DNA from: Zygnema cylindricum
Taxonomy: Eukaryota; Streptophyta; Zygnematophyceae; Zygnematales; Zygnemataceae
Direction: 5' to 3'
NCBI GenBank assembly: GCA_037447655.1
Contig: JBBHKE010002332.1
Coordinates: 17,146 to 81,145 of the forward strand
DNA length: 64,000 nt
Of this stretch, positions 12,236 to 24,208 are shown piece after piece. Positions within the stretch are counted from its first letter, which is position 1; each line of letters begins with the position of its first letter. Below the pieces are notes generated by a model. It was given only the letters and a program-made list of their open reading frames with translations. It did no database searches and was not told the DNA's origin. A program made the translations under genes and the position numbers.

Positions 12236-12376
12236 TTTGTTTTTTTTTAGATACTTTGACAATGGTGCACAAAATTAAATACTGGTGGGTCTCCGATTGA
12301 CAATCCGACAAGTGTGCACAAAGAAAAATGTTTTAAGTAGGAAAAAAACTTTAACACTAATAATGATTAGTGGTGT
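12236..12376. mobile_element. MITE-A right-half fragment
   Basis: The sequence ends cactaataatgattagtggtgt followed by agt. Its interior (gattgacaatccgacaagtgtgcac) matches the right half of the foldback copy at 25531-25746, so it is a truncated member of the same subfamily. Confidence 0.5.
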
Positions 12377-13355
12377 AGTGTTAATAACAGTCATAAGGTC
12401 TCAACTTTCTCTGGTCAGAAATCTAATTTTAGTCACAATATTTAAGAAAAGCATTTAAGAAAGAGGGCTACAATTTATAGAGTCTCTTTACACCAAAATG
12501 AATATAACACATTATAATTTCAGAAAAAGTGCACGACAAAGCCAAAACTGAAAAATGTGGAGGGAAGCAAACAAAATGGAAAAATGTAGACCTTAAAAAG
12601 GTAGGGTAGTATAATGTTTTACACTCCACTCAATAATAACCCAAAGACACCTTTGGCAAAAGATAGGAAGGTGGTTTTACAAATTTAATCACGACTTTCA
12701 GTTTTCATTTGACTTGTTCGGATAGGTTTCAAGAGACGTGGGGAAATTGGCTTTAGGAAAGGAAAGGCGGGACAAAGAAAAACCAAGCAAACCTATTAAT
12801 AGAACCTTAAAGCACGTTAAAAACTTCAAAATCCCCAAAAACCCGGTGAAAGCACTTGAAGCCCTAAAAAAACCACAAACCGTCGAAAAAACAACGGCGT
12901 AATCATGAACCACAGAATCACAACATGAATCGCTGTTCGCGTTAATAACAATTACTTGGCGCCGATTCTTTTGTCCTCTGATCACAAATTAACGATAACA
13001 ACACTAAATTGTATTTTTTTAACGCTAATGCTTTGAACTAACCAAAACCAACCACACCATGTGGAACTAGAACTAGTAACACACATAAACTCTATTTCAA
13101 AAATTTATTTACTCTATTAACTCCAAAAAACGATTCACAACGTACTTGTCGCAATATAAAAACAGGAAACAGTTACTAGTGTCGATAAATATGTATAACA
13201 TCAGATCTACTTTAGTGTTGTTAGTTTGAGTGTATGTTCGAGGGACGTGGACAATTTTCGGACAAAATTAACGACAAAGAAAAAAAAATGTTTTCAACAT
13301 TTATATATAAGAAAAAAAGGGGATTGAGACCAATTAGAGTTTTTAAACCTAAAAA

Positions 13356-13387
<32 letters not shown>

Positions 13388-13902
13388 AAAATTTTTCAAA
13401 ATTTAAAAATAAAAAAAAAAGGGGATTTGGAAAAAATAGAGTTTTTAAACCTAAAAAAAAAAAAAAAAAAAAAAAAGGAGAGAGAGATTTTGATCACGAG
13501 AAAATGAGAGTGCTGCTTGAGATTTGCCCCATTAACATTAAAAAACACAACAAAAACGGCCCAAAAAAATTGGAACTCCCATTTTCTACCTGTGTGACGT
13601 TTTTTAATTTTCCCTTTCTGTTTTTTCCATTTATTTATTCTTTGTCGTCCGTATCCCAATCACTAATTAATGATACTCTGTACAACCTATAAAGCGATAA
13701 AAATTTCCCCTTACATATTTTTACAAATGTATTAAACTTTTCTTGCTTTCCTACAAGACCAAAAAAGAAAAAAAAAAAAGTTCAAAGAAACAAGTCCCAA
13801 AGAAAGGAAAAGTTCCGAAAGAAACAAAAGTTCCAAAAAAAGAGTTAAGAAAAAACAAAAAAAAGGGAAAGAAAGAAAGAGGGCATTTACTTTTAAAATT
13901 TA
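12377..13902. other. A-rich intergenic DNA, no gene
   Basis: This is the downstream flank of the second gene. Homopolymer A tracts and two near-identical A-rich blocks at about 13310-13480 (each starting with tttttaaacctaaaaaaaa) dominate. Lysine-rich open frames here are low-complexity artefacts. I see no exon, RNA gene or element with defined ends. Confidence 0.5.
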
Positions 13903-15893
13903 CTAGGGGTAAGGATTCCCATGAGTCGATTTCGGCGAATTTCGAGGTTGTGACAAATTTCCACTATTCAAGTTTCCACTATTCCCATTTTGTGGATTGG
14001 AGGGAAAAAAATTAAACCCATAACTATGATATTTTAGGGTTTCTGGATTAGGGTTAGGGTTTTGACAAAGAAAAGAGTCATGAGTCGTTACGGATCTCGG
14101 AAGTCGAGTCGTATCGAATTGTCCTCGATTTTGTCCGGAAATCTCTCTCTCTCTCCCTCTCTCCCTCCCTAAAGATTGAGAACCGACGTTTGTCAAGTGA
14201 TTATTCGATCCCAAATTGTTTAACAAAAACGAACTTTGGGAAACCGGTTTATCGAAATCGGAAGGAGGAAATTGTTGTCGAGAGTCTAAAGGGGGTTGAT
14301 AAGGTGGTATGGTTCCCATCTCTTCTTGAACTTGTTGGAGTTCTTTTTCTAATTGTTTTTCTAAAGCCCGTCTTTTTTCTTCTCTCCTTCTCATTTCTTC
14401 TCCCTCTCTCATCGCCTTCTCTCTCCTCGCTTGTTCCCATAACCTTCTCTCTTCCTCTCTCCTCCTCTTCTCTAACTCTTGTGCCTCCATCCATACCTTT
14501 TGTTTCTCTTCCTCTCTTATTACCTCCAGCTCTCTCATTTCCTTCTCTCTCTTCGCTTCCTCCCGAATATGTTCGTCCTCTCTTAACCTCTCTCGTCTCT
14601 CCCTCTCTTGTCTTTCGCTCTCTTCCCTCTCCCTCTCCTTCTTCGCCATCTCCCACATCTCTCTCTCCTCTTGCTTCTGTAACGAGGCCCTTGTCCTCCA
14701 TTCCTCCTCTCTCCTAAACCTTTCGGCAATCTTTCTCTCCGACTCTCTCCTCTCCAACTCTCTCCTCCTCTCTTCTCCTAGCCTTCTCTCTCTCTGTTCC
14801 GCCGCCTCCCTCTCCTCCTGCTCCTTCCGCAACTCCTCCTCCCTCTGTCTCTTCGCCTCCTCATACAATCGAACGTCCTCTCTCTTCTGTTCCTCGGCCC
14901 TCCTTTTCCACTCCTCCTCCCTCCTCTTCGCCGCCTCCGCCAACCTTCTCTCCTTCTCTCTCCACTTCTCCTCCGCCTCCCTCTTCGCTGCCTCCTTTTT
15001 CTCCATCTCTCTCCTCAACATGTCCACTTCTCGTTTCGCGACTTCGGCCCTCAATCTCTCCGCTTCCACTCTCATTTCCTCCTCCATCCTCTCCCTCTCC
15101 CTCCTCTCTGCCGCTTCCTTTGCTAACTTCTCCTCTTCTCTCTTTTTCGCGAGTTTCAACTTCTCCATCTCTCTCAAAATAACCGCCTCGGCCTCCCTCT
15201 GTCTTCTCACTATTTCTTTATTTGCTTCAATTTGTTTCCACTCTTCCTCTGCCACGGGGATAGCGGCTCCCACCTGAAAACCCCACTCCCCCACCAGCCC
15301 CTCCCCCCAAAATAAAAGGAAACAAGGATTTTTTTAGGGTTTTCTGGGGTGGGAATACAATTATGGCCTCGAGTTCTCATAACTTGACGAGGCAACGAAG
15401 TTTAAACAGATATATAAAAAGCAGCTTCCTTGAATTATTCACTCATGTGGAAGTATTTGTCAGGTCATATGGAAGTAACAAACGAATCATAACAACACCA
15501 TAAGTACTGAACATTGAATATTATTTAGTATAAATTACATATTATATATTATATGATACATATTAACATATTATATGTTATATAGACCCTTCATAAAAAA
15601 ATCACATAGGATACGTTTGGAACTAAGACTTCTCATAATGGAATTGTTATTTATTAGCAAATAATATTACTTGACAAAAAAGAGTCATGAGCTGAAACAG
15701 GGAAAATACTGGGATGACCCGAAAAATGGTTAGAAATAGATTCGGTTTATCAAGGGCTACTATATATTAAACTAAGTTATAATATATAACTATAATATAT
15801 ATTGGGAACTTTCGTATCAACCAACCAAAACCTTTGTCATTGAAACGGAGCTACGCGACAACAAACTCAAGAACAAATTTGAAAAAGTCTTCC

Positions 15894-15924
<31 letters not shown>

Positions 15925-18900
15925 ATATATAATATATACATACATATATACACACACACATACACACACACACATACACACACACACACAAACACACACA
16001 CACATACACACACACATACACACACACAAACACACACACACACACACACACATATATAGATACATATATACATATCTACATCGAGGGCAAAGAGTTTGTA
16101 AAGATGCCATGGAAAAATGCCATTTTGCTTGCTGTACCGTTCGGCCCAAAAAATCGAATGGTCTGGAAAACGTTTCCAAATTTGTTCTTAAGTTGATTAT
16201 TGCGAAGCTCTGATTTAAATTTTGAGTCGATGACAAAGATTCTGGTGGGTCGATATGAAAGTCCCCCTATATAAAAATAAACTCGAAGCTTTAGATAGTC
16301 TCAATTTGGGGACATAGTTCTTAGTAGGGATCCTTTACCTTCGCTAGTTGAGCTCGTAGAAAAAACTGTTCCCTCGCCAGCTGTCGTGTTCTCTGTACAA
16401 CCCCATTACAACGGTTACAATGGAAAAAAATAGTAAACGCAAAAACAAAATGGAAAGATAAAAGCAAAACGAAAAGACAAAAAAGAAAAAAACCAGAAAA
16501 AACTAAGAAACAAAAAAAAACTAAAACAAAACGGGAAAATCAGTATATTGATGCCTCTACTTTTTACCTTACGGACCTAAAATAGACGGAAAGTTTTAAA
16601 CAGTTCAGAATCAGCCACGCCATTCGGGACTGAATTAAAATTAATATCGTCGATATAAAACCACGCTAATAATCTCTTTACAGTAGTAAAGATTCACCAT
16701 ACCATCTTGCAGAATGAAAAGCTTGTGGATGGGGCGGATCAAATACAATGGCATAGGTTTGAAGTGCGAAACACTTGGAAACGCTATATATTGTTCTTCA
16801 TACTATACGTGAAATACCCATATAGTAGTGTACTCTACGGGGTAACATTTTTTTTCGTTGATACTCGCATAGTGAGAATATTTGCGAGGAAACAAAATAT
16901 ATTGTTGAGACCCATTTAGTACAAGTACTATACAGGTTGACAATATACAATGTTAACACCCATATAGCACAGGTCTTGTACAGGTTAACAATTTATAACG
17001 TTAATACCCATATAGTACGAGTAGTGTATGGAGTAACAATATTATAGTGTTAATACGCATATAGTACAAGTACTGGACCGGGCAACAACATATAGCGTTA
17101 ACACCCGTATAGTACGAATATTGTATGAGTTAACAATATATAGTGGTAATACCCGTATAGTTCGAATATTGTATGAATAAACAATACATAGTGTTAACAC
17201 CATAGTTGTTCACGGCGATTAGTGCGAACGTACCAATCACGACGAATTATACGTAACGAACGCATTGAACCTTTTGAACAAATCGTTAAAATCGTTAATG
17301 AATTTCCTTCTGTACTATTCCGTACATGAAAAAAAAAAACTTATGCATATAGTGCAGTTTGCAAGTTTTTCCCGTTAAATGAGCGCTAAAATATTAAAAA
17401 TGTTTAATTACATATCACATTCCATGGCGCTATCGGAATTCTTTCATCAACTGGTGGTGTAGACGTCATGAATAGGCTATGCCACGTATATCGCTTGCCA
17501 GGGTTCAAACGTCCTCAAACGTAAACTTTTATCAAATTCCGTCTGTCTGAGCTTGTCTGAGCTTATCTGACAGTCAGAAATGGCTTCTTTCAACAAATTT
17601 TGAAGAAGACGCCCGTACAATTTTCAAACTCATCGCGTGAAATTAGTGTGATGTTCAACGTCTCTTTTCGAAAATGTCCGTACATTTTCGATGAAACAAC
17701 GTACAAATTCCGTGATATTTCTGTTCAGTTCACTGAACAGAAAGTACCAATAACTACGACGTATCTTTTCCTGGAATTCCGTACATATCCGTAAAAAAAT
17801 GTACAGTTACCGTAATTTGTTTACAGGTTTCCGTAAATTTCCAGTTTCAGTTTACAGTAGACGTTTTTTTGCGATTTTTTCAAAAGTCACGAATTATACG
17901 TTTCAATCGGAAAAATTGAAAAAATCGCGCGATTTGAACAACTATGGTTAACACCCATATAGTACGAATATTGTATGAGTACACAATACATAGTGTTAAC
18001 GCCGGAATAGTACAAATATTTAGTACAACAGGTTGACAATATACAATGTTAACACCCATATAGCACAGGTCTTGTACAGGTTAACAATTTATAACGTTAA
18101 TACCCATATAGTACGAGTAGTGTATGGAGTAACAATATTATAGTGTTAATACGCATATAGTACAAGTACTGGACCGGGCAACAACATATAGCATTAACAC
18201 CCGTATAGTACGAATATTGTATGAGTTAACAATATATGGTGGTAATACCCGTATAATACGGATATTGTACGAGTTAACAATATATGGTGTGTTTCCAACA
18301 ATTTCTGCCCATTAAAGGTGTGGATACAAGTGGATGATGGCACCATGTAGGAGCCTCAGGGCCAATGAGATCACAGAACTTTTACAAAAAAAAAAAAAAT
18401 TACAAATATTTTACAAAAAAATTAGAAAGATAGATTTTACGGAAATTTTTAAAAAACTGGAATAGATGATATCGCCGATTTTACGGCTGCATGGAAACGC
18501 AAGAGCGGTAACCTCTAATTTATTCAATTTGATACAATTTATAAAATTTATAAAAATATTTTTTTTTTTAAAATTTATAAAAAATATAAAATTTATTAAA
18601 TTTATTAAAATTTATAAATGGTATAGAATTTAAAAAATTTATACAATTTATACAATTTAAAAAATTATAAATCTATCAAACTGAAATGACATACAAGTTT
18701 ATTAAAAATGAAATGTTTATACAGTTTGTGTAAAATTAATTACTAAAGGAGTGTAAACCATTGTGACGTACCAAAAATCAATTCTCCATGAAGTTGTAGA
18801 AGATAGTTAAAAATAATAATAAAAAAAAAACCTCAAAGAGAAAAATATCCTTACATTACAAAAAAAGGGGCTAATTTGCAAAACTGTTCATTTTTTTCAT

Positions 18901-20707
18901 TACCAAATAAAATTTGTTAGAACCGGAATTTTTCATAATGTTTCCAATATCCTCAATTAGTTGAAAAAAAAAACTAAAAAACACACCGAAAAAAAAAAAA
19001 AAACATTAATAAAAAAAAACATTAACGGAAAAAAAAAAAACATCAACCAAAAGAAGAAAACCATTAACCGAAAATCTCACCATATATGATAATTACTTAA
19101 AAAAAAAAACCATTTAAAAAAAAAACGCAAATGGGAATATTTCTAAAAGAGAGTAAAAACAAACAAACCTTAGAAAACTGTTCTGTCGTAATTTTCTCCT
19201 CTTCGAGTTCCCCCATTAGGGCAGCCATGGCTTCCTCTCTCTCCCCATCCCTCTCTTCAAGTTTTTGAGCCCTGACCCAAGAATCACACAGAAAGAATTT
19301 AAAAAAAAAAACAAAAAAGAAATGGAGTAACCTCTCCCTCTCCCTTTCCCTCCCCCTCTCCCTCTCCCCCTCCCCCTCTCCCTCTCCCTCTCCCTCTCTC
19401 TCTTTCTCCCTTTCCCTCTCTCTCCCTCTCTTTCTCCCTCTCTCCCCCTCTCCCTTCCCCTCTCCCATTCCCTATCCTTTCCCCTCTCACTCCCCTTTTC
19501 CTCTCCCTTTTCTCCCTTTCTCCCTCTCCGTCTCCCTTTCCCCCTCTCTCTCTCCCTCCCCCCTGTTTCTCTCTCTCCCCCCTCTCTCTCTCTCTGTCAC
19601 TCCTGTGCCTTTCTCTCCTCCCTTCCCTTTCTAAACTCACAAAGTGAGAGGCGACACTCAAAAACATTCCCTCTCACTCTCGCCTTCCCTCGTCCACCCT
19701 TCTCTCTACCTCCCTTTTTCCTCCTTTCTTTTACATGCTTAAGAGCCCATTCCACCTATCATGCTTATGACCATCTCCTTTCTCTCCCTCTCTTCTCCCT
19801 CGACACTTACATCTCCCCTCCTCTCCCTTCTCTCCTTTCTCCCTTAATGCCAAACCCTCTCTCCTCCCTCCTTTCAAAACTCACTCCCCCTTCTCTCCCT
19901 CCTTGTGTACCAACCCCCCTCTCCTCCCTCCTTCCAAAACTCACTCTCCCTTCTCTCCTTCCTTAATGCCAAACCCTCTCTCCTCTCTCCTCTCTCCTCC
20001 CTCCTTTCAAAACTCACATTTTAAGAAGAGTCTCCCATCCACGATGCTCGAGACCATCGCTAGAAAATGCCTTCTTTAGGGCAGGAGAGAGAGGAGAGGA
20101 AGAAGCATTTCCTCCTCCAAGAGAGGCAGAACGATTTACCACTCTCTCCCCGAGAATCTTATAACCTCGAGAAAAGAGGGGAGGTTCCATGCTGAATAGC
20201 CGTTCCAACTGAAGGAAATCCCAAAGCCCTCGGAAACAGTATTAACTGTTTGCAAAAGTCTCTCTCTCTCCCGCTGTGTCTCCCAATTCTCTCAGTCTCT
20301 CCTCCTTCCCCTCTCCTCCTCTCCCCCTTGGGAGAGGGAGGGGGAGCAGCAGAGGGCGAGGGAGCACGAGGGGTAGAGAATAGGAGGCGGAGAAGGAGGA
20401 GGAGGAGTAGAAGGAGAAGGAGAAGGAGAAGGAGAAGGAGAAGGAGAAGGAGAAGGAGAAGGAAAAGGAGAAGGACAAGGAGAAGGAAACGGAGAAGGAC
20501 AAGGACAAGGAGAAGGAGGAAAAGGAACCCGAACTCTTCTCAAACGTCAAAAAAATCAAAATACAAAGCAGAATTTGAGAAAAGAACAATTTCGATAAAA
20601 GATGAAAAACACGAAACAGACGAAATCTCTACCTCTGCGACAAAATGTCGAAGAGTCGAAAATTTTGGGTTCCACTCTCCCCCTCCAAATCCTGCCACGT
20701 GACACAT
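13903..20707 (-). CDS. Predicted four-exon gene, charged coiled-coil / single-alpha-helix protein
   Basis: Proposed exons are 20707-20633, 20208-20018, 19271-19169 and 15273-13903 (stop TAG). Donors are gtagag, GTGAGT and gtttgt, acceptors end cag, and all phases agree, giving about 579 aa. I do not recognise the family. The N-terminal third is mixed (RGYKILGERVVNRSASLGGG; LEERDGEREEAMAALMGEL). Residues of about 120-440 form a continuous E/K/R-rich stretch with EEEKL, REAEEKWREKERR and similar repeats, which would form a single alpha helix or coiled coil. The C-terminus is Asn/Gln/Pro-rich (PPYQPPLDSRQQFPP). The large last exon is unlikely to be chance, because its compositional switch occurs within one frame and the upstream exons are phase-compatible. 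Exon 1 is the weakest call. The opposite strand of the helix is also open and is an artefact. Intron 3 (3.9 kb) is filled with repeats. Confidence 0.62.
15893..16075 (+). repeat. (TG/CA)n microsatellite with TATA core
   Basis: A gtgtgtgtgt run passes through tatatata into about 130 bp of (ca)n with occasional aa or at interruptions. It lies in intron 3 of the coiled-coil gene. Cys/Val-rich reading frames across it are spurious. Confidence 0.9.
16790..18295 (+). repeat. ~49-bp satellite array with ~341-bp higher-order repeat
   Basis: Units contain acccatatagtacgaatatt and gagttaacaatatatagtg with a spacing of about 48-50 bp (for example near 16958, 17008, 17056, 17103 and 17152). A block of about 230 bp beginning ggttgacaatatacaatgtt at 16935 recurs almost unchanged at 18031. 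Removing the 755 bp added by the hAT-like insertion leaves an offset of 341 bp, about seven units. The array sits in intron 3 of the coiled-coil gene. Confidence 0.8.
17200..17946. mobile_element. Non-autonomous hAT-like element with perfect 8-bp TSD
   Basis: The termini catagttgttca and tgaacaactatg are perfect 12-bp inverted repeats. gttaacac is duplicated exactly on each side (17192-17199 and 17947-17954), and the flanking satellite continues uninterrupted once the element is removed. This is the hAT insertion signature. The interior contains repeated ccgtacatttc/ttacggaaa-type motifs and no transposase. A 64-codon frame at 17600-17794 has no family resemblance. Confidence 0.88.
18520..18690. 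repeat. AT-rich simple repeat (aaatttataaa)
   Basis: Iterated aaatttataaaa and tttatacaattta words cover this stretch in intron 3. No element boundaries are visible. Confidence 0.6.
19325..20000 (+). repeat. Polypyrimidine (CCCTCT)n tract
   Basis: A run of ccctctcc hexamers and variants (19325-19625) is followed by a looser CT-rich region to 20000. The latter includes an approximately 90-bp repeated unit (ctctcctccctcctttcaaaa) at about 19855, 19915 and 19985. It fills intron 2 of the coiled-coil gene, so on the transcript it is purine-rich. Confidence 0.75.
20404..20522 (+). repeat. (GGAGAA)n minisatellite in intron 1 of the coiled-coil gene
   Basis: Perfect ggagaa hexamers run for about 60 bp, then degenerate into ggaaaa and ggacaa variants. 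All six frames are open through it and give repetitive Arg, Ser/Phe or Pro/Ser peptides that I do not regard as coding. Confidence 0.85.
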
Positions 20708-22062
20708 TCCTGAGGAGTCTACCACTCCATGTCCGGGTTTGAGTGCCAGCTCAGCAGTAGGGATGACGAAGCATAAAGGACGAACGGTCGGAAAGCCAGC
20801 TGGCAGTCTCAGGCTGACCTGGCAAGCAGACGGCCAATCAGAGAGAAGAGTAGATGTACTGTGTTAGTCAACATGGTTTTTTGAATAGGTTCTTTGAATC
20901 AGTTTTTGGATAATTTTTTGAATTAGTTTTTTGAATCAGTTTTTGAACCATTGTGGTTGTTATAAGTTGTATAGTTTGTAAATTTTGTATAGGTTATAAA
21001 AGTTGTATAATGTTTTAAGTATACTTTGTATAAGTTGCCTAATGTGTATAAGTTGTGTATGTTATACAATTTATTTGTGTATTCTATACAATTTATTTGT
21101 GTATTTTATAAAATCTATTTGTGTATTTTATACAATTTATCTAACTTTACGTAATTATAACAGTTTGATTAATACAATTTATATCGTTTTTGCAATGTTA
21201 CAATGAATTAATATAAAAGTGGGATTAATAATATAATTAATAAGAGTGGGATACACTTGAGTGAGATTTGAAAAGAAAAGAGAAGATCTGGTCTGTTATT
21301 TTTTTTTTCCCGTAGGTTTTCAAGGTTTAAAAGAAAAAGCGTTGGGCCAGGTTTGTTTTTTTTTTTGTTTTTTTCCCTTTTTTTCTTTTTTCTTTTTTCT
21401 TTTTAGAGTGAGAATCTTTACTGCTACGAGTCCGTATAATTATGCAATTTTCTCAAGATTGGAAAGGAGAGAAAATTTGAGAAAATATTAAACATATATT
21501 AATATTTGGAAATTTGAAAAATAGCTTATTTTTTTTAGGATTCTTTTAAAAAATTTAAGATTTGTGAGATTGTTAAGATCAAGTTAAAATTAAGTTAAAG
21601 ATTAATGAACTTCGCCCAAAATGTGATTAGTCGGGATTTGCAAAAATGGGGCAAAGAGAGCAAAAACTTATAAAGAAGATGTCATATTTTGCCAGGTTTG
21701 TTAGAAAATAAATCGAGAACTGCAAAGATTGGTGAAGAATTGTTTAAGAAAACCTGATTTTGCCCAAAAAAGTCTCAAGAAAGTTCACAAATAGTCAACC
21801 TGTTCAATGATTTGTAAAAATGAGCACACGTTTTTTTTTTTTTCTGGTGGAAGAAAAAGGTGAGGATTTTGAATTGTTTTGGATTGTTTTGTTGAGATTG
21901 TTTTTGGGATTTTGAGCCTTTTTATCTCATTTTCTAAAACAACTATGAACAAAAGCATTGACACCGATTATTTTCGAAAATATTTTCTTCATTTGAAAAG
22001 AAATTTTGACATATTCAGCAAAACCCATCCCCATTCCTTTTATATATTTGGCGAATGAAGGC
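20708..22062. other. Intergenic region upstream of the coiled-coil gene
   Basis: No gene is recognised. tgccacgtgacac (a G-box core) overlaps the proposed start codon near 20700. A T-rich block at 21296-21404 and AT-rich DNA follow. A short minisatellite is listed separately. Confidence 0.45.
21063..21145 (+). repeat. 22-bp minisatellite
   Basis: About four tandem copies of tatacaatttatttgtgtat are present, with single-base differences between units. Confidence 0.75.
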
Positions 22063-22299
22063 CAACACTATTAATGTTAATAGCACTTATTTGGTTGCGA
22101 CTTATTTTAGGGTTCTTCCGGGTGTTTTAGTGTTTTTTTGGGGTTTTCCTTAGGCCGAAAATCATAAAATGGTGTTGAGTACAGTTTTTAAAGGAGTGGA
22201 CTTAAATGAGCCACGTCCATCTGCACTAAATTGATATTATTGATATTTATTTCGCTTTAATACTGATTATTCCTTTACAATAATAGCGATGAGCAGTGT
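22063..22299. mobile_element. Probable MITE-A copy
   Basis: The right end caataatagcgatgagcagtgt is a good family terminus, followed by act. The left end acactattaatgttaatagc looks like a deleted terminal repeat. Internal gagccacgtccatc recalls the CCACGTGG motif of related copies. The TSD is not confirmed. Confidence 0.45.
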
Positions 22300-22700
22300 A
22301 CTCTTTAAGAGAAAAATAGTTGGGTCAAGAACTATTATGAATGGATCCATCATTTTTGTTTTTAAAAGGCCCTCCCAACATTGTAACTTCAAAATCTGAA
22401 AAAAGAATTAAGTATTTTGCTGTTAGGGAAGAATATCCTCGAATTGAATAGTTCTTATTTTTAGCTTGAAAGTTCGGGGATTTTCAATTCTTCGAGCTCG
22501 CATTTGCCTTCGAGAAAAATAGCAAAAATCGGCGAAAATTTATTGTTTTGTCCTTTTCCGAACCAAAACAATGTAACGGTACACCCGTAACGAATTTCTT
22601 CCGTACAGTACTAAAAGTACATTTGAATTGTACCTTTGAACTATATCTTTAATTCAACCGTCTAATGGGATTAATGATATACGTCAATTCAATGTGACCG

Positions 22701-22944
22701 AACAGAGAAAAGAAAAGAGGGGGGAGAGAAAGAGGGGTTAAGGGAGAGAAAGGGAGAGAGAGAGAGGAAAGAGAGGGGGGAGAGAAAGAGGGGATAAGAG
22801 AGAGAGAGCAAAAGAGAGACAGAGAAAGAGAAAAAGAGAGAGACAGTGAGAGAGAGAGGGGGAGAGACAGAGAGAGGGGAAAAGAGAGAAAGAGAGAGAG
22901 AGGGGGGGAAGAGAGAGAGAGGGGGGGAAGAGAGAGAGAGGGGG
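22701..22944 (+). repeat. Polypurine (GAGAGG)n tract
   Basis: About 240 bp are almost exclusively G and A, with gagagagagg units and two near-perfect gggggggaagagagagaga repeats at the end. Serine/leucine-rich open frames on the minus strand are artefacts. Confidence 0.85.
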
Positions 22945-23456
22945 ATTGTACACTTTGATTGTAAAGCCGGTAAACAATAGAAAAAAAGGGCATGAATGAC
23001 AACTGAAATGTTTTACCTTGGCCTTTTTTTGAACAGAAGTTTCCGGTACCACCTTCATATTTAAAGCAATCATTTTATTATTTCCTCTCTCCCTCCATCA
23101 CTTCATTTACCTTTTACTTGGTTTTAGCTTTGCATGATTGAATGTTGTTAAAATTTTGGGAATGGTCCCACTACAGTATGACAGAAAAAAGAACATCCGG
23201 AAACCCTAAAGTTTACTGTAAATACTGTGAGATAGCAAATTGAAATATAAATATTCTGATTGTCGCTTTATAAAGTTAGAATTGAGCTTTAGGTTTGTTT
23301 TGTATAATGTATGTAAATCAATCTTTAACTTAAAAAATGCATTGCATAAACCATTGTTTTATATTTTTCATCCATAAGAAAGAAAAATCCTAACCCTAGG
23401 ATATCATGGCCGAATATGTTAAAAAAAAAATAGTCGAACAACTTCAATGCAATACT

Positions 23457-23835
23457 ACACTGCCCATCACTATTAAAGTTAGACACTCGAGTTCGAGTGT
23501 GTTTGCTTGACCCAAAATCATTAATTAGTGTTGACACTACACCATGAATCGCTATTAACGTTCATAACGCTATTTCGGCGCCCCCAAATTTTGACCAAAA
23601 TTCTCAAATAGAATTATTAATTCTATTTTGGAAAACCCCGAATTCCAAATTAGAGTCAATGATTTCCGTGAAAATCCCCAAATTCCCAATTAGCGTTAAT
23701 AACGCTAATTGTTTTTTAACCCTAATTATTTCATAACGCTAATAGCGATTCACGTTGTACTTTAATTACGTGGCCCATAATGAGCCACGTGGCAAAACAT
23801 AATTTAGTATTGTTGATGGTAATACAGTGTTAACG
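23457..23835. mobile_element. MITE-A copy interrupted by a second MITE-A
   Basis: The sequence starts acactgcccatcactattaa after act (23454-23456). It is homologous, in reverse orientation, to the element at 7703-7900. At the gacact position it is split by the copy at 23539-23758 and then continues with ttaattacgtggcccataat and gagccacgtggcaaaaca. The far end near acagtgttaacgc is degenerate. Confidence 0.6.
23539..23758. mobile_element. MITE-A copy nested in another MITE-A, TSD act
   Basis: The ends are acaccatgaatcgctattaa and gctaatagcgattcacgttgt, with act on both sides (23536-23538 and 23759-23761). The flanking sequence reads through into the older copy. The interior carries symmetrical aattagcgttaataacgcta blocks. 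Confidence 0.8.
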
Positions 23836-24208
23836 CTAATAATTTACTCACTCAAAATAGCAAGGGGCTGTGTATTGAATCCTCTTTACGATAAAACAAA
23901 CCGCTTCATAAAATAAACTAACTTTCACGTTTCGACAAACATCAAATTTTCACATCTTGCCGGTAACAAAGCTAAAACATTTTAACCCAAGACGCTTGTA
24001 AAGGTAGGAGGGTGTTTCCAGGTGACTTTACTAAGATTTTCAGGTTTTTGTATAATTTCCTTGGGAGTTTTTATTTTAAAGTTTCTTCAGGTTTCCAAGA
24101 TTTTAAGGTTTCGTTTTCTAGGGTTATGTAAACTTAAGAGTTTTTCTGGATTTTTCATGATTTTGGGGTTTTCAAGCTTCTAGGATTCTTTCAGATGTTG
24201 CCTCTTAC

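Noticed and set aside
13234-13692. 152-codon Lys-rich frame
   Set aside because: It is mostly translated poly-A and repeated A-rich blocks; no splice signals or family resemblance.
14190-14717. 175-codon plus-strand frame and other frames opposite the coiled-coil exon
   Set aside because: These are mirror images of the GAG/AGA-rich helix exon. The minus frame is longer, splices in phase and shows a compositional switch at its end.
15817-16236. Cys/Val and Tyr/Ile-rich frames
   Set aside because: They are translations of the CA/TA microsatellite.
17600-17794. Possible transposase fragment in the 17.2-kb hAT-like element
   Set aside because: Sixty-four codons with no hAT motif; the surrounding ccgtac words are repeat-derived.
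16790-18295. CRISPR-like array of ~49-bp units
   Set aside because: Units are diverged along their whole length with no constant repeat/variable spacer pattern, and the host is a eukaryote.
20242-20702. Arg-rich, Ser/Phe-rich and Pro-rich frames of 80-150 codons
   Set aside because: All frames are open across the GGAGAA minisatellite; composition is purely repeat-driven.
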